A stretch of 64,000 nucleotides of DNA. It comes from Mucor racemosus. Taxonomy: Eukaryota; Mucoromycota; Mucoromycetes; Mucorales; Mucoraceae. Both the position numbers and the translations under genes were made by a program. The stretch covers positions 1,344,851 through 1,408,850 of the forward strand of contig JAPEHQ010000015.1 of assembly GCA_027405735.1 (NCBI GenBank). Reading direction: 5' to 3'. This document shows, piece after piece, positions 12,090-24,000 of the stretch. The number at the start of each line of letters is the position of its first letter. Within the stretch, counting starts at the first letter, position 1. The notes under the pieces are model-generated. The model saw only the letters and a list, made by a program, of their open reading frames with translations. It was not told the DNA's origin and ran no database searches.

Positions 12090-12768
12090 CCATTAGATCT
12101 GTTTGATAGTAATCTATGGATTGAAATAGATCAATCATAATTTAACCGTTCTTGCAGAGCTTGTGAGTTGCTTTGTTTCAATGCTGCTGTGCTAGTTGTT
12201 GTGCTTGGATGTTGATTTGATAGCTACTTGATTGATTAACCGCTGGGATAAAATAATATGGTGTCATAATTGAGGTCCAAGCGTTCTTGTTAATTACTGG
12301 ATTAAACTTGATACGCTAGGAGTTTCTTATATCGGATATCGAGACTTTGCACTTCAATACATGTCATAGTCAATAGATTGTAGTAAGGTGTATTATTGAT
12401 ACTTTAGAAGGTGATAACATATGGTACTTGGTGGAATACAACAGAGTATATGATTCATATTTTTGCCAATGGTCACTCTTCCAAAAAAAAAAAGCCGACA
12501 ATCTCCGGGAGCAGCCATCTAATAATGATATTTCCAAGCTTTAAACTTCTAGAAAAAATCACCGGACAGCCCGGACACGATTATTTAAATATCCCAAGCA
12601 GCTATAAGATGATACAACCGGATTCAAAAAAAGTCGATAAAATCACAAATTTGAAGGATTTATATATAAAAGCACTACGGCCGACATGTGCTGCACAAGA
12701 TAATTTTATTGTGCCCAGGTGAGCTACACACTATAGCCTGATGAGTTGTTGCGCCCACTGAATAATGG
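12090..12768 (+). repeat. Relic of the satellite unit, block 2
   Basis: Continues the match to the tandem unit (about 53642-54474), from TTAGATCTGTTTGATAG to CACTGAATAATGG. It lacks the 131-bp segment that the modern units carry at 54167-54297, so it keeps an older state of the unit. Confidence 0.85.
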
Positions 12769-13401
12769 TGAAGTGAACTAAGCTAGATTCCCATCATAAA
12801 ATACCTAAATTAAATGTCATCTCATTTGAAACCATGCTATCAAAGATAAGACTATATAGTAAATAGACAATTGCATAAAGATAGCAAGGGTATAATACTC
12901 AAATAAGAGATGCTAAAATACTAAAGTAATGTGGGATATCCTAAATAAGAGATACAAAAAGTACATGCTTATCAAGTAGAACAAGTAAGGGCTGTTCTGA
13001 AAGCATGATTGACAAACTATATTTGAAACACCGTTCTTGATCCACCAAATCAATAACCAAACAACCCAACATTTACACTATGAAGAAAAAAACTCTTAAT
13101 TCTCTTAATTATGCCACATTAAGAAAAATAAGACAAAATTTTAAAAAAATAAGCAGTGAAAATTTTCTTATTTTCCTTAATGTGGCACAATTAAGAGAAT
13201 TAAGAGATTTTTTCTTCATAGTGTTATACTCAAAATTAATGGAATCGTTGACAATTGCAATGCAATTGCAAGATAGTCAATAATCACCAAATAATATAAA
13301 TAGAGACGTAGAATAACCATTTTATTGCACATTATCCATATTTTAATAAAGAAGGATTTAACAGTATTCTTTATCGCTTTTTACACCCATATTTTACTGC
13401 A
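12769..13401. mobile_element. 633-bp insertion with TGMAGT ends and 5-bp target duplication
   Basis: Starts TGAAGTGAACTAAG and ends ATATTTTACTGCA, so its right end read inward is TGCAGTAAAATAT. It is flanked by AATGG at 12764-12768 and 13402-13406. The satellite unit has one AATGG at the matching place (ACTTAATAATGGCTG). In reverse orientation the target is CCATT, the same as for the 728-bp insertion nearby. No transposase frame. A 148-bp CACTA-like MITE is nested inside. Confidence 0.72.
13076..13223. mobile_element. CACTA-like MITE (148 bp, near-perfect foldback)
   Basis: Almost the whole element is an inverted repeat: the left arm of about 65 bp starts CACTATGAAGAAAAAAA and the right arm ends TTTTTCTTCATAGTG, with a short loop. 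It is flanked by TTA on both sides (13073-13075 and 13224-13226). CACTA termini and a 3-bp target duplication are the hallmarks of the CACTA/CMC superfamily. There is no coding capacity; the 67-aa open frame over it is a by-product of the foldback. Confidence 0.8.
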
Positions 13402-13575
13402 AATGGCTAAAACGATAACAAGATGCACATGGGCGCAACAAAAGAAACTGCACACGAGCATAACGAATAGCCTGTATATGTAGAATTATAGATTCTGTCT
13501 ATATGCATGAGATTAATCCCATGTGTGCATAATAGTAGAATTGCACATAAGCATATTATTACTGTATCCCTATTT
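13402..13575 (+). repeat. Relic of the satellite unit, block 3
   Basis: Matches the tandem unit around 54469-54615, with AACAAGATGCACATGGG and AAGAAACTGCACACGAGC, and ends near GCATATTA, where the homology is interrupted again. Confidence 0.8.
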
Positions 13576-13764
13576 GCGCATAAGTGTTACGCCAGGAGAT
13601 TATATCAATCTCAAAGCTAAAATATGTACTAAATCGTTTAATAAAAATAAAGGAAAACTGTTATAAAATGAAAGAGCACACTAAAACTAAAGAACCTTAT
13701 TATAAGATCGAAACATCTTCTTTTATATTCACATTCTCTAATTATATAGTTAGTCTCAAATGAG

Positions 13765-13801
<37 letters not shown>

Positions 13802-14925
13802 AATCAAGTCTATGTGGCACATGATGTGAACTACTGGCAGTCTTTCACACATCAAATTGAATTAGTAATGAATAACATGAATCTGGTGTGAGAACCAAGA
13901 TCATGAAATATAGAAACTTAACTATAATTTAAAATCACAAACAACAATTATAGATAATTGTATAACCTGAATTAGTAATTGCTGATCCCTTTTCCCATCA
14001 GCTTTAAAACCAAGAAGATCAAATTACTGCATTAGTAATTTGAATTAGACATTTAATATAAATACCACAACGATCCATCGAGTAGATGAATCGTTGCTTT
14101 ACTTTATACCTTTAATAAACTTAGAAGAGTTATAATTGTATTTCCCATCGCTTTTTATAATTACGCTTTTGTAGCAACACACACTAGTTCCACATTCGTG
14201 TATAAACTGAGCTTTATAACATAATACACAGCAATGTAGAACTTAACATATCAATTATCAAACTGTGTCGTAATCTTAATCAAGGAATTCACCCAGATCT
14301 GTGGGTGCAACAGTAAGAATAAAATCTGACCATAAGCATAATGAGCTGATCGTATGGGCACAAATTGGTTTGTACATGATCATTGTGCCGTTCTCAAGAT
14401 TTCATTGCATATTTTACTGGAATAATGGGTTTTTAAATTACATTTGCTTTTATTAAAATAATATACTAGATTATAGATAATAATACAGTTTGATACATTG
14501 TTGATGTATAGCAATACATGCAGGAGCCAATATACGTACGATTATTATGATTATTTGTAAATATGTTTATAGCTATAATGTCTGCAGCAACAATGGTTTT
14601 TGCTCGAGCATAAACTTAAATAACACTTAATGCTTAAATTTATATGCAAGCAAATCTAAGATTATAAATGTTACAATGCTACTTTATCACACATAAAATT
14701 TAAACAAATTAACCTTCTTCAAACTTACTATTTTAGTTTACGGTTGTAATCTGTAAAAAGATTTGTTTTCAAGTACATTATATATACAATCAAAACTATC
14801 GTAATTAGGCAAGACGTTAGATTGTTCTTTTTTTTTTTTGTGTTTCTATATCATTTGAAATTTTATCACTTTTCTGGAACATTTCGTGGGTTTGTAGCCA
14901 GTTCTAGTTTTTCATTGATTAGATA
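13576..14925. other. ~1.35 kb sequence separating satellite-relic blocks 3 and 4
   Basis: The satellite unit is continuous where this segment lies, so it is an insertion or several. It contains a (TA)n run at about 13770-13798 and further TTTTACTG-like motifs near 14415 that resemble the ends of the two neighbouring insertions. I could not fix clean termini or a target duplication. No gene is seen. Confidence 0.5.
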
Positions 14926-15060
14926 TAAATATCATTGCCTTCGATTTGATCTGGTAATCAAGAAATACATTCAACAATACAGTAGTAAATAATGATATTT
15001 GATCTTATTAGAATGGGGTTAAATAAAATTATCAGTCACTCATATAACGACTGCTACCTA
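14926..15060 (+). repeat. Relic of the satellite unit, block 4
   Basis: Matches the tandem unit around 54615-54735 (ATCATTGCCTTCGATTTG and ACAATACAGTAGTA). After this the similarity fades. Confidence 0.75.
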
Positions 15061-16189
15061 TTATACTAAAAACATTAGTCCCTTATGTTAGAGCATGCGC
15101 ATTCAGACAAAAGAAAAGAATACCAGCTTAATAGTCTGATATGCCTTATCAAACGGTGAATAATATCCTTGGAAGATGAAAACAAAAAGAGAGAAACAAC
15201 ACACGTAGAAAAGAATTTTCAAGGTTTTACATTATTTATTAGCGCAATTAAAACCCTACTAAATTGCACATTTCATCCAATGTAAAAGCAGCATTACAGC
15301 GCATCAACCCATAAACTAAGCAAAATAGGCAATATCTGCTATCATAGAAACATACATTTTTCTATTAGAAAAACTGTCTGTCATATCATAGATTCATTAA
15401 AAATTTGCAAAAGCGAGCCCGTAGAGCGACACCATAATTGAGCATAACACGATCGAACGGCTAAGTCTTTTATACTATGGCAAATATCTAAGCTTTAAAT
15501 GAAAATGAGTTTTTTTTTTTTAGTTTTCTTATATTTAACCACGTACGGTCTGAAAATTCAGTTTTTGTAGCGGACATTTTTGGGGCTCATTTTATCCTTA
15601 CCATCACTCATGATTTTGATCAAAAAATAGAAAAATCAAATTTTGATACCAAAATCAACGTCTAAATATACTACATTGTGAGAGAAAATTGTAGCTATAG
15701 ATAATACAAATTTTATAAAAGCTTAATATTAAACGTTAAGTAATGAAACTTAGCATTTTTGGCCCAAAAACGGTTTTTTGATTAAAGGATTTTCATGTAA
15801 TATTTTGCAATAAAACGGGTTGTTACTTTTTATTGAGCAGATAGAGCGCTAAATTGTGTATATGTGTATATTTTTTGTTTTTATAATTGGTAGTATAATT
15901 AACTCTAGATTTGCAAAATCAGAAAAAAAAATTTAAAAAATGTCAAAATTGATGATCTGGACAAAAACAATTTTCTAAATTAATATTCCGCTTATAAGCC
16001 TTGTAAGTCTAAAAAATAAGAGATTTTATAATACTTGAGAACTTTTTCAAGAATTTACAATGCTGTATCCACTTGATTCAAGCTAATTACCGTAAATATT
16101 TATACATGTTAATATTATGTGGTAGCTTATTTGATGATAATATAGTCTTACGTTTTAAATATTGCGCTAGAGGTGATTGCATTGAGTTT
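15061..16189. other. Gene-free AT-rich sequence
   Basis: No convincing coding frame. The part from about 15540 to 16070 has the same texture as the dispersed repeats, with fragments such as CAAAAAATAG and TTTTGGCCC, and may be a very old copy, but no precise match could be made by eye. Confidence 0.4.
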
Positions 16190-16400
16190 TAATGTTACCT
16201 ATCCAATATCATAAACATAAACATGGCCATCAGCTGGAACCTATTGCCGCCTTTTTATCCTCTTTGTCCCAAGCCAATTTATTCACTGCTTTACCAGAAC
16301 TAACTTAAGTACTTACAAATGGTTCCTGGTTATTTTCATTCAAATCCCATAAATTAAATTGACTTGTTCCATCAACAAAAGTATCTATCAAATGTATCAT
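16190..16400 (-). pseudogene. Fragment of a dynein intermediate chain (WD40) gene, frameshifted
   Basis: The minus strand encodes FVDGTSQFNLWDLNENNQEP, then GKAVNKLAWDKEDKKAAIGS, then in a shifted frame DGHVYVYDIG followed by a stop. From memory of the family these match the last WD40 repeats of the cytoplasmic dynein intermediate chain. One extra T between AGC and GATGGC (about 16229) breaks the frame. Only 17 nt separate a donor-like GTAAGT from a TTAG, too short for a working intron. No other part of the gene is visible on either side. I read it as a dead fragment of a gene copied to, or left in, this repeat-rich region. Confidence 0.65.
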
Positions 16401-18224
16401 CAGTCCGCCTTATGATAAATGTCAATCTAAAGAAACATTCCGCTGTCATTGTTATAAGCTATGAAAAGCTTGATTTTTAATAATACAGCAATTAAATAAA
16501 AAACAAAATGATACTAATCGCATATGGTGAGTATTCAACATCTAGTTGAGCTTAATGAAGAATGCTTTTGAACCCTTTTGAAAATCCTGAAGCAAAAAAC
16601 ACAACATCTTGGTCCTATAATTTCTATCCATCAAAATGTCGCGATTTTCACCACACAATAAATGCACTTTTTATCAATCTTGACTTCGTTTAACATTGAG
16701 TATCAGTTTTTACCGATTGTACAGTATTTTCTCTGATTCATTAATATTCGGTCATATTGAACGATAATGTATTAAATTACAATTTACGAGTATACTGTTG
16801 TTGGTAGTTTTTTGTTATTATTTTAAAAACTTAATCCTATTATTTAATACTTTATTTGTTACTACTTACTGGATGAAAACCAAAATCAAAATATACGGAC
16901 AGTAGTGAGGAATATTTCTAATTATCGATTATAAATATATATTAAATGGTAATGTGAGATATTTCGCAAGCTTCAAACATCTCATATTTTTTTTCTTTAA
17001 AAAAATCAATTAAAAAAAGCACGACTAAGTTTTTTTTTGGAAACTTAGTCATTAGAGATTACTATTTTAATTGCTTTCTATAATTTTAATTTCTAATATA
17101 TTATTAATTTCTAATTTGATTTCATTTTATATAATGATATTCAAACTGTGTGATTATACATGTTTCTCAGTAGGCTTACAATACAATTTACATTATTAAA
17201 TTATTGCGTGCAGAATGTGTCTACTTTTGTAGAATCTCTTGTGCTTGTAAAATAAGATATTCATAAAAAAACTAATTTCCAAAATAGCACTAAAAATACT
17301 GGAGTACAGAAAAGAAGACAACGATTGATAGTCTTTTGAAAGCTGCCTGTTGTAGAAAGGTCAAATGAAAAAGAAAAGATGAGGGGGTGATTAGCTGGAC
17401 TTCTAGGTTCTAGCCCGGCAAGCACAAGTTCCGAAAAAAATCCACTTACACGAGCTTCGAACCTACAAACTCTCCGCTTGAACTAGTTGTAAAGCGCATA
17501 AGTCGAGCAACTAGGACAAACGTCCCCTCTATGTTTGCTTTTTTTTAATTGCCGTCCTTCTACTTATCTTTTATTTTCTTTTTCTCGATTTGTGCAATAT
17601 TGAGTGATTTGACCATACTTTTTTTCTTTTGGATATACTGTATCACTGCTATTTTTTGGGTATCAGTTGCAATTTGTTTTACAAAAAAATCTTTATTTAT
17701 GATGGAGATATAAAGAAAATTCTGTTATTTTTGCCCTATACCACGTAATTATGCTAGGTACAATAATGCAAAAGCTAAATTTATTTCACTAGAAAATATA
17801 ACTGAAGTTTCCAGTGAGCATATAATCAGTAAATACAAAATCGCGTTACATATATATACAAAACCTTAGTAGTAGATAAAACGTGTATTATATATTATAG
17901 TAACAAATTTTTTATAATCTATAAAAGTTACAGCCATCAATGTTGAAAATACCAGATCTCGTCCGATTTTCACAGGAAAACAATATCTGCTAATGCAGTA
18001 TATACTGTATAGTAAAAAATGATTTTTAGATTTTTTCCATGCATGTAGAAGCTAAACAACCACATTCTATGATATTTATGTAAATATTTTTCTTACCAAG
18101 TAATCAATAAAAGAATTACAATTTATTTTGTTAGTTCTGTCCTTCACGACCTAGTTTGACTTGCTGTAGTACACGAAAAGATTATGCTCGATAAGTTAAA
18201 ATGAATTTTAATATTAAATTTGAA
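16401..18224. other. Gene-free AT-rich sequence
   Basis: About 1.8 kb with no supported gene. A more GC-rich patch at 17390-17535 holds tRNA-like B-box words on both strands but no cloverleaf. The remainder is low-complexity AT sequence up to dispersed repeat copy B. Confidence 0.45.
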
Positions 18225-19640
18225 TTTTCAAAGAAAAATTTCATAGTTTCAATCTTCAAAATCGGAATATGCCTTCTTTCTATAACTGATCTTATAATAA
18301 ACATTTTTAGGATATACTTTAGACACTACTAAACAGACATGAATTGGTCGCATTATGCTACCTATTCCTAAAATCATTTTATACCTCACGAGAGACTCAA
18401 AAACGCGTAAAATTCACTGCTTTTTCCTTGAAAACTGGGTCTCATTTTTCATCCCTGCTCTACTTTTTGTTTTCCCTAAATAACACCAAGAAAAAATTAT
18501 ATGTCAATGTACCTGAGATGCTCACCTGTAATTCAAAAACAAGTATCCGAAAATATCCTACTTTTTACAGTTGGTATTAATTTTTGAGTACTAATGTTTC
18601 AGATTTTTTACGCGTATTTCACTGCTAAAGGATTGGAAACTTTGAGGCTTCATATCTCCAGAAAAATTAAGCTATACTAACACTTTTTAATAATAAAACT
18701 TACTTTTTTTGAAGTGCTCTATAACATATTTTAGTATAAAAAAATTCTGAGCACTTTTATTTTTTTTTTCATTTTTTTTGACACTTCTATAGTAGGTTTC
18801 AAAATATTGGTTAAACTGAGCAACATTTTTTTTGCATTTATGTCATTAAGCTCGTTAAGCTCTTTTGGACCCAATTTAGAGTTTTTCAAAATATTGATTT
18901 TTCGTGGAGATATCATCAAAAATGTGTACAAAAAGGTACCTCCATTTCTAGCTTCCATTTTTCCCTTATATACCCTCATCCCAAATTCTGAATCTGAAAA
19001 AAATTGGACAAAAATCTTGTTTTCTCTACCAAAAATGCAGCTAAAAGATTTTGCAATAGCTCGATCGATAGGTAATTTTTTTGCGCATCATTTTAGTTTA
19101 CTATATCTTAAATATGCTTATAAAAAATGATGTGTATCTTCAAAAAAACTCCAAAATTTCAATTGCATTTTACGCAAAATTTAATGTAAAATGTTTATCT
19201 GAATTTTATTTAGATGGATGCAAAATCCAAAACTGTACAAAAGCTATTTAGTATACTAGGTCGACTTACTTTGCAGTTCATGATCAATTAAACGATTTTG
19301 TTTTTTTCATCATTTTTCGTCCATTTTTTAAAATAAATTTTGGAATCCCGGTATGATAGGTTTTAAGCTGTGATAAAAACTATTATTTTAATTATCTCGA
19401 CGAAAAATCAATAATTTTTGCTAAAACAAAAAATGCAGAGTAGCTTGGAGTTAGATCTATCTTATTTGAAGCTTTTACATAAGTTGACTCAATATTGGGC
19501 GAAAACATTCGAAACCCATTTAAAAACCATCTGAATCCTACTTTTTACAACCATAAGGAATCGATAACAGAAGCCTTATCTCAGCGATTTCTAATCCTAA
19601 TAACTTTCAACTTTAAATGAGAGTACTAAATGTTATATAG
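18225..19640 (+). repeat. Dispersed ~1.4 kb repeat, copy B
   Basis: Same orientation as copy A and virtually identical over 18366-19463. It then continues for about 180 bp (CAATATTGGGCGAAAACATT, GCGATTTCTAATCCTAATAA) in a segment shared with copy C but missing from copy A. This suggests copies B and C are closer to full length. No recognisable coding sequence. Confidence 0.85.
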
Positions 19641-21042
19641 AGCTTCCGATCAACTGTTCAGCGTTGCAAAAATCAAATAATTTGTCATTGAAAATGTTCC
19701 AGAAATTCAATTATAAAAAAAAAAGCAATTTTTGAACAAAAGGTTAAATATCTATTTATTTAAAGTCAAAACAGATGATTGTATGCAATTCTCTGAAATT
19801 TTTTGCTTGATTTCCAATTAGAAATACCATATAAAAATATTCCTTTTGGGGCGAAAACTTTAAATAAACGATTTTGATCGACTCGGCATATGTAATTCTC
19901 CATGGAAAATCCTAAATGAAAAAGTCGAGAAAATGACACAGAGCGATAGTGCAAGATATAAGAGTTAGATAGCACTTTTTTTGAACCTCAGAATTCAGCA
20001 GAAGCCAGCCATAATATGACTAATGTTAGTAGCCATAGATCTCAGTTTTTAGATGTAATGCAGAACGAATATATAAACTACATAATTTTTTTAAAACTAT
20101 CCGTAATGTAAAAATATCAACATGTACTCCATCTCTCAGTGTACATGATCCATAGTTGATACGGCTTATGTTTTGCTTTAATCATGCAAAAAAAAACCCT
20201 TGAAACATGCAAAAAAAACTAGCTGAGGTCCATTTTTTTTTAGTTCAGGGGCAATATTTTTAGTGCATTTTCTTCTACAAAAAACCACACGCAAGTTGCT
20301 ATTTGTAGTGTATACAATTGGATGATTGTTTAATCAAATAAACTCTTTTACGCAAGTGATTTGAATTCATAGAAATCAAAATGTATTCATTTAATTGATT
20401 TGACAAGAATACAAAAAAAAAAAAAAAAAAAAAGATTATATCCTAAATGTAAAAGCCTCCGTATTACATCCTTTTTTTTTGTAGTACAAGATTTTTTAAA
20501 TTAAAATCAGAGATGATAAGCTCAAAAAAAGGAAATTGATATGATTATACCGTTTTGTTGTATACAACGTTACAATCTACTAAAAGTTTAAAGTCATCAA
20601 ACCCAAGTGTTTTGCGCCTAGCAGTTTTTTAAATCTCATTTCAATTAGATTCTTTTTTCCACATACCCAATCAAGACATGATGTTACAACCTGAGTTTGA
20701 TCAAATGTTGAACTTGAAATACATCCCTTATACAACCAGACCAACAATGACTCACAAAGAGCAAATCGTCACTAAACAGGAAGAAAAAAAAAAGCGGGGG
20801 ATTTACATCCAGTATATAAACGTTTAATCAAATGTCTTTGGAATAAGGTCTCTTTTTCTTTTTCTTTTTTCAAAAAAAGCATCAACTTGAAAGAGAAAAA
20901 TTACAAGTCGATAAACAATCTCATATAAACATCTTTTTTGGAATATTATATGAATATTGCTTTTAATTTAATAACTTCTGGTCTTTTGGCATTTGATAAA
21001 ACATATATTGATAACATCTTAATCAAGTAATTAATTTTAAAT
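19641..21042. other. Intergenic and upstream region of the CPSase gene
   Basis: AT-rich, with a poly-A run at about 20413-20432. The last ~250 bp before the ATG is T/C-rich (CTCTTTTTCTTTTTC near 20850), as is common for strongly expressed fungal promoters. No gene is seen. Confidence 0.45.
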
Positions 21043-24000
21043 ATGAACACTACTACTGCAAGTAATACTCGTCGTGCTTCTTCTACTCAATCTGAAGTAA
21101 TTGGTTTAACTGCCCCTCCTATTACTTCTCGTGAAGGTTCTGCTGTCAAAGTCTCGGAGGAAATCCTTTCAAATGTACCCCTTGTTGACGTCAAAAAGGT
21201 AGTTATTGTTGGATCTGGTGGTCTTAGCATTGGTCAAGCAGGTGAATTTGATTATTCAGGTAATTATCCAATTGAAATGGTTGAGAGGTTTATTTATATA
21301 TATATATACTAATATCAAAATTATAGGTTCTCAAGCTATTAAGGCCTTGCGTGAATCCGGTATTCACACTGTTCTCGTCAATCCCAATATTGCAACCATT
21401 CAAACATCTCACACTCTTGCTGATCAAGTTTATTTCTTGCCTGTCACTTGCGAATATGTATCCAACATTTTAGAAAAAGAACGCCCTGATGGTATTTTAC
21501 TCACATTTGGTGGTCAAACCGCTTTAAATTGTGGTATCGAATTAGATCGCTCTGGTATTTTGAAACGTTTAAACATTAAAGTACTTGGTACTCCTATCCA
21601 AACTTTGATTACCTCCGAAGATCGTGATTTATTCGTTAAAGCTCTTAATGGTAACTATTGCACAACAACAGAAAAATTTTCTTATTCAGTCGGATCTCCA
21701 AAAAAGGAGATCATCTAATCTTGAACGTTGTATTATAGAAATCGACATTCCAGTTGCTCAATCTACTGCCGTTGATAGTGTAGAAGAAGCTTTGAAGGCT
21801 GCTAGCGAAATTGGTTATCCAGTTATCGTTCGTTGTGCTTTCGCATTGGGTGGTCTTGGTTCTGGTTTCGCTGATAATGAACAAGAATTGCGTTCTCTTG
21901 CTACCAAATCTTTGTCTCTTGTACCTCAACTTTTGGTCGAAAGATCAATGAAGGGTTGGAAGGAAGTTGAGTATGAAGTTATGCGTGATGCTGCTAATAA
22001 CTGTATCACTATTTGTAACATGGAAAACTTTGATCCTCTCGGTGTTCATACTGGTGAATCTATTGTCGTTGCTCCTTCTCAAACTTTGAGTGATGAAGAA
22101 TATCATATGCTTCGTACTGCTGCTATTAAGATTATCCGTCATTTGGGTGTTGTTGGTGAATGTAATGTTCAATATGCTCTTAATCCCAGAAGTTTGGAAT
22201 ACAAGGTTATTGAAGTCAATGCTCGTTTGAGTCGTTCTAGTGCCCTTGCTTCTAAGGCTACTGGTTATCCCCTTGCTTTCATTGCTGCCAAGATTGGTCT
22301 CGGTCATACTTTACCTAGTCTTCAAAATGCTGTTACCAAGACTACCACTGCTTGTTTCGAACCTTCTCTTGATTACATTGTTACCAAGATTCCTCGTTGG
22401 GATCTTTCCAAGTTCCAATATGTTGATCGTCATATCGGTTCTGCTATGAAATCTGTTGGTGAAGTCATGGCTGTCGGTCGTACCTTTGAGGAAAGTATGC
22501 AAAAGGCTATTCGCCAAGTTGATCCCAGTTTCCAAGGTTTCCAAGGTCTACCTGTACCTTTTGAAGATGTTGATGATGTCTTGCGTGATCCTACTGATCA
22601 ACGTTTGTTTGCTTTGGGTCAAGTAATGTTGAGTAAGGATAAGGCTATTCGTGATAAATACACTGTTGAACGCCTCAACAAACTCACCAACATTGACAAG
22701 TGGTTCTTGTACAAGTTGCAAAAGATTGCCAACATTGAATTGAGTCTTGCTGAACAAGTCAACACCCCTCTTGAAAAGTTACCTATTGAATTGCTTAGAA
22801 GTGCAAAGAAGTCTGGTTTCTCTGATATCAAGATTGCCAAATTGATTAACACTCAAGAATTAACTGTTCGTGAACTTCGTAAGAATAATGGTATTATTCC
22901 TAATGTTAAGCGTATTGATACTGTTGCTGCCGAGTTCCCTGCTCATACCAATTACTTGTATACTACTTACAATGCTGCCACTAATGATGTAACCTTTGAA
23001 GATAAGGGTACTATGGTATTGGGTTCTGGTGTCTACCGTATCGGTTCTTCTGTCGAGTTTGATTGGTGTGGCGTTTCTTGTACCCGTGCTTTGCGTCAAC
23101 TTGGTGAAAAGACAGTTATGGTTAACTACAATCCTGAAACAGTTTCTACTGATTTTGATGAATGTGATCGTTTGTATTTTGAGGAACTCAGTTTTGAGCG
23201 TGTTATGGATATTGCTGAATTAGAAAGCGCAAAGGGTGTTGTTGTAAGTGTAGGTGGTCAACTTCCTCAAAACATTGCTCTTAAATTGCATGAAAACAAG
23301 TTGAATGTGCTTGGTACTTCTCCTTTGATGATTGATGCTGCTGAAGATCGTTTCCAATTCTCTAAAAAGTTGGATAAGATTGGCGTTGATCAACCTGCTT
23401 GGAAGGAATTAACTAGTGTTGATGCTGCTTTCGCTTTTGCTGAAGAAGTTGGTTATCCTGTTCTCGTTCGTCCTTCTTATGTTCTTTCTGGTGCTGCCAT
23501 GAATGTTGCATACACTCCCGATGCTCTTAAACATAATTTGACTGATGCTACTAATGTTTCTCCTCTTCATCCTGTTGTCATTACTAAGTTTATTGAAAAT
23601 GCTCAAGAAATTGATGTCGATTCAGTTGCTAGCAACGGTACTCTTCTCGTTCATGCCGTCTCTGAGCATGTCGAAAATGCTGGTGTTCACTCTGGTGATG
23701 CTAGTTTGATTTTACCTCCTCGTGATCTCTCTCCTCAAACTATGGCTCGCCTCAAGGAAATTGCTGAAAAGGTTGCCGAAGCATTCGAAATCACTGGTCC
23801 CTTCAACATGCAAATTATCAAGCAAGATATTCCTGGTCAACCTGAGCCTCTTCTCAAGGTTATTGAATGTAATTTGCGTGCATCTCGTTCTTTCCCTTTC
23901 GTTTCCAAGGTTCTTGGTGTCAATTTTATTGATGTTGCCACTCGTGCTTTGGCTCAAAAGGAAGTTCCTGCTGCTGTCAACTTGATGGAAAAGGAGTATG

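Noticed and set aside
13080..13283. 67-aa frame over the CACTA-like foldback
   Set aside because: The frame reads through both arms of an inverted repeat; it is not a transposase.
17390..17535. tRNA-like words (GGTTCGAA on the minus strand at 17456-17463, GGTTCTAGCCC on +)
   Set aside because: Box-B-like motifs and a box-A-like TAGTTCAAGCGG are present, but spacing is wrong and no cloverleaf with paired acceptor and anticodon stems can be formed. At most a degenerate Pol III relic.
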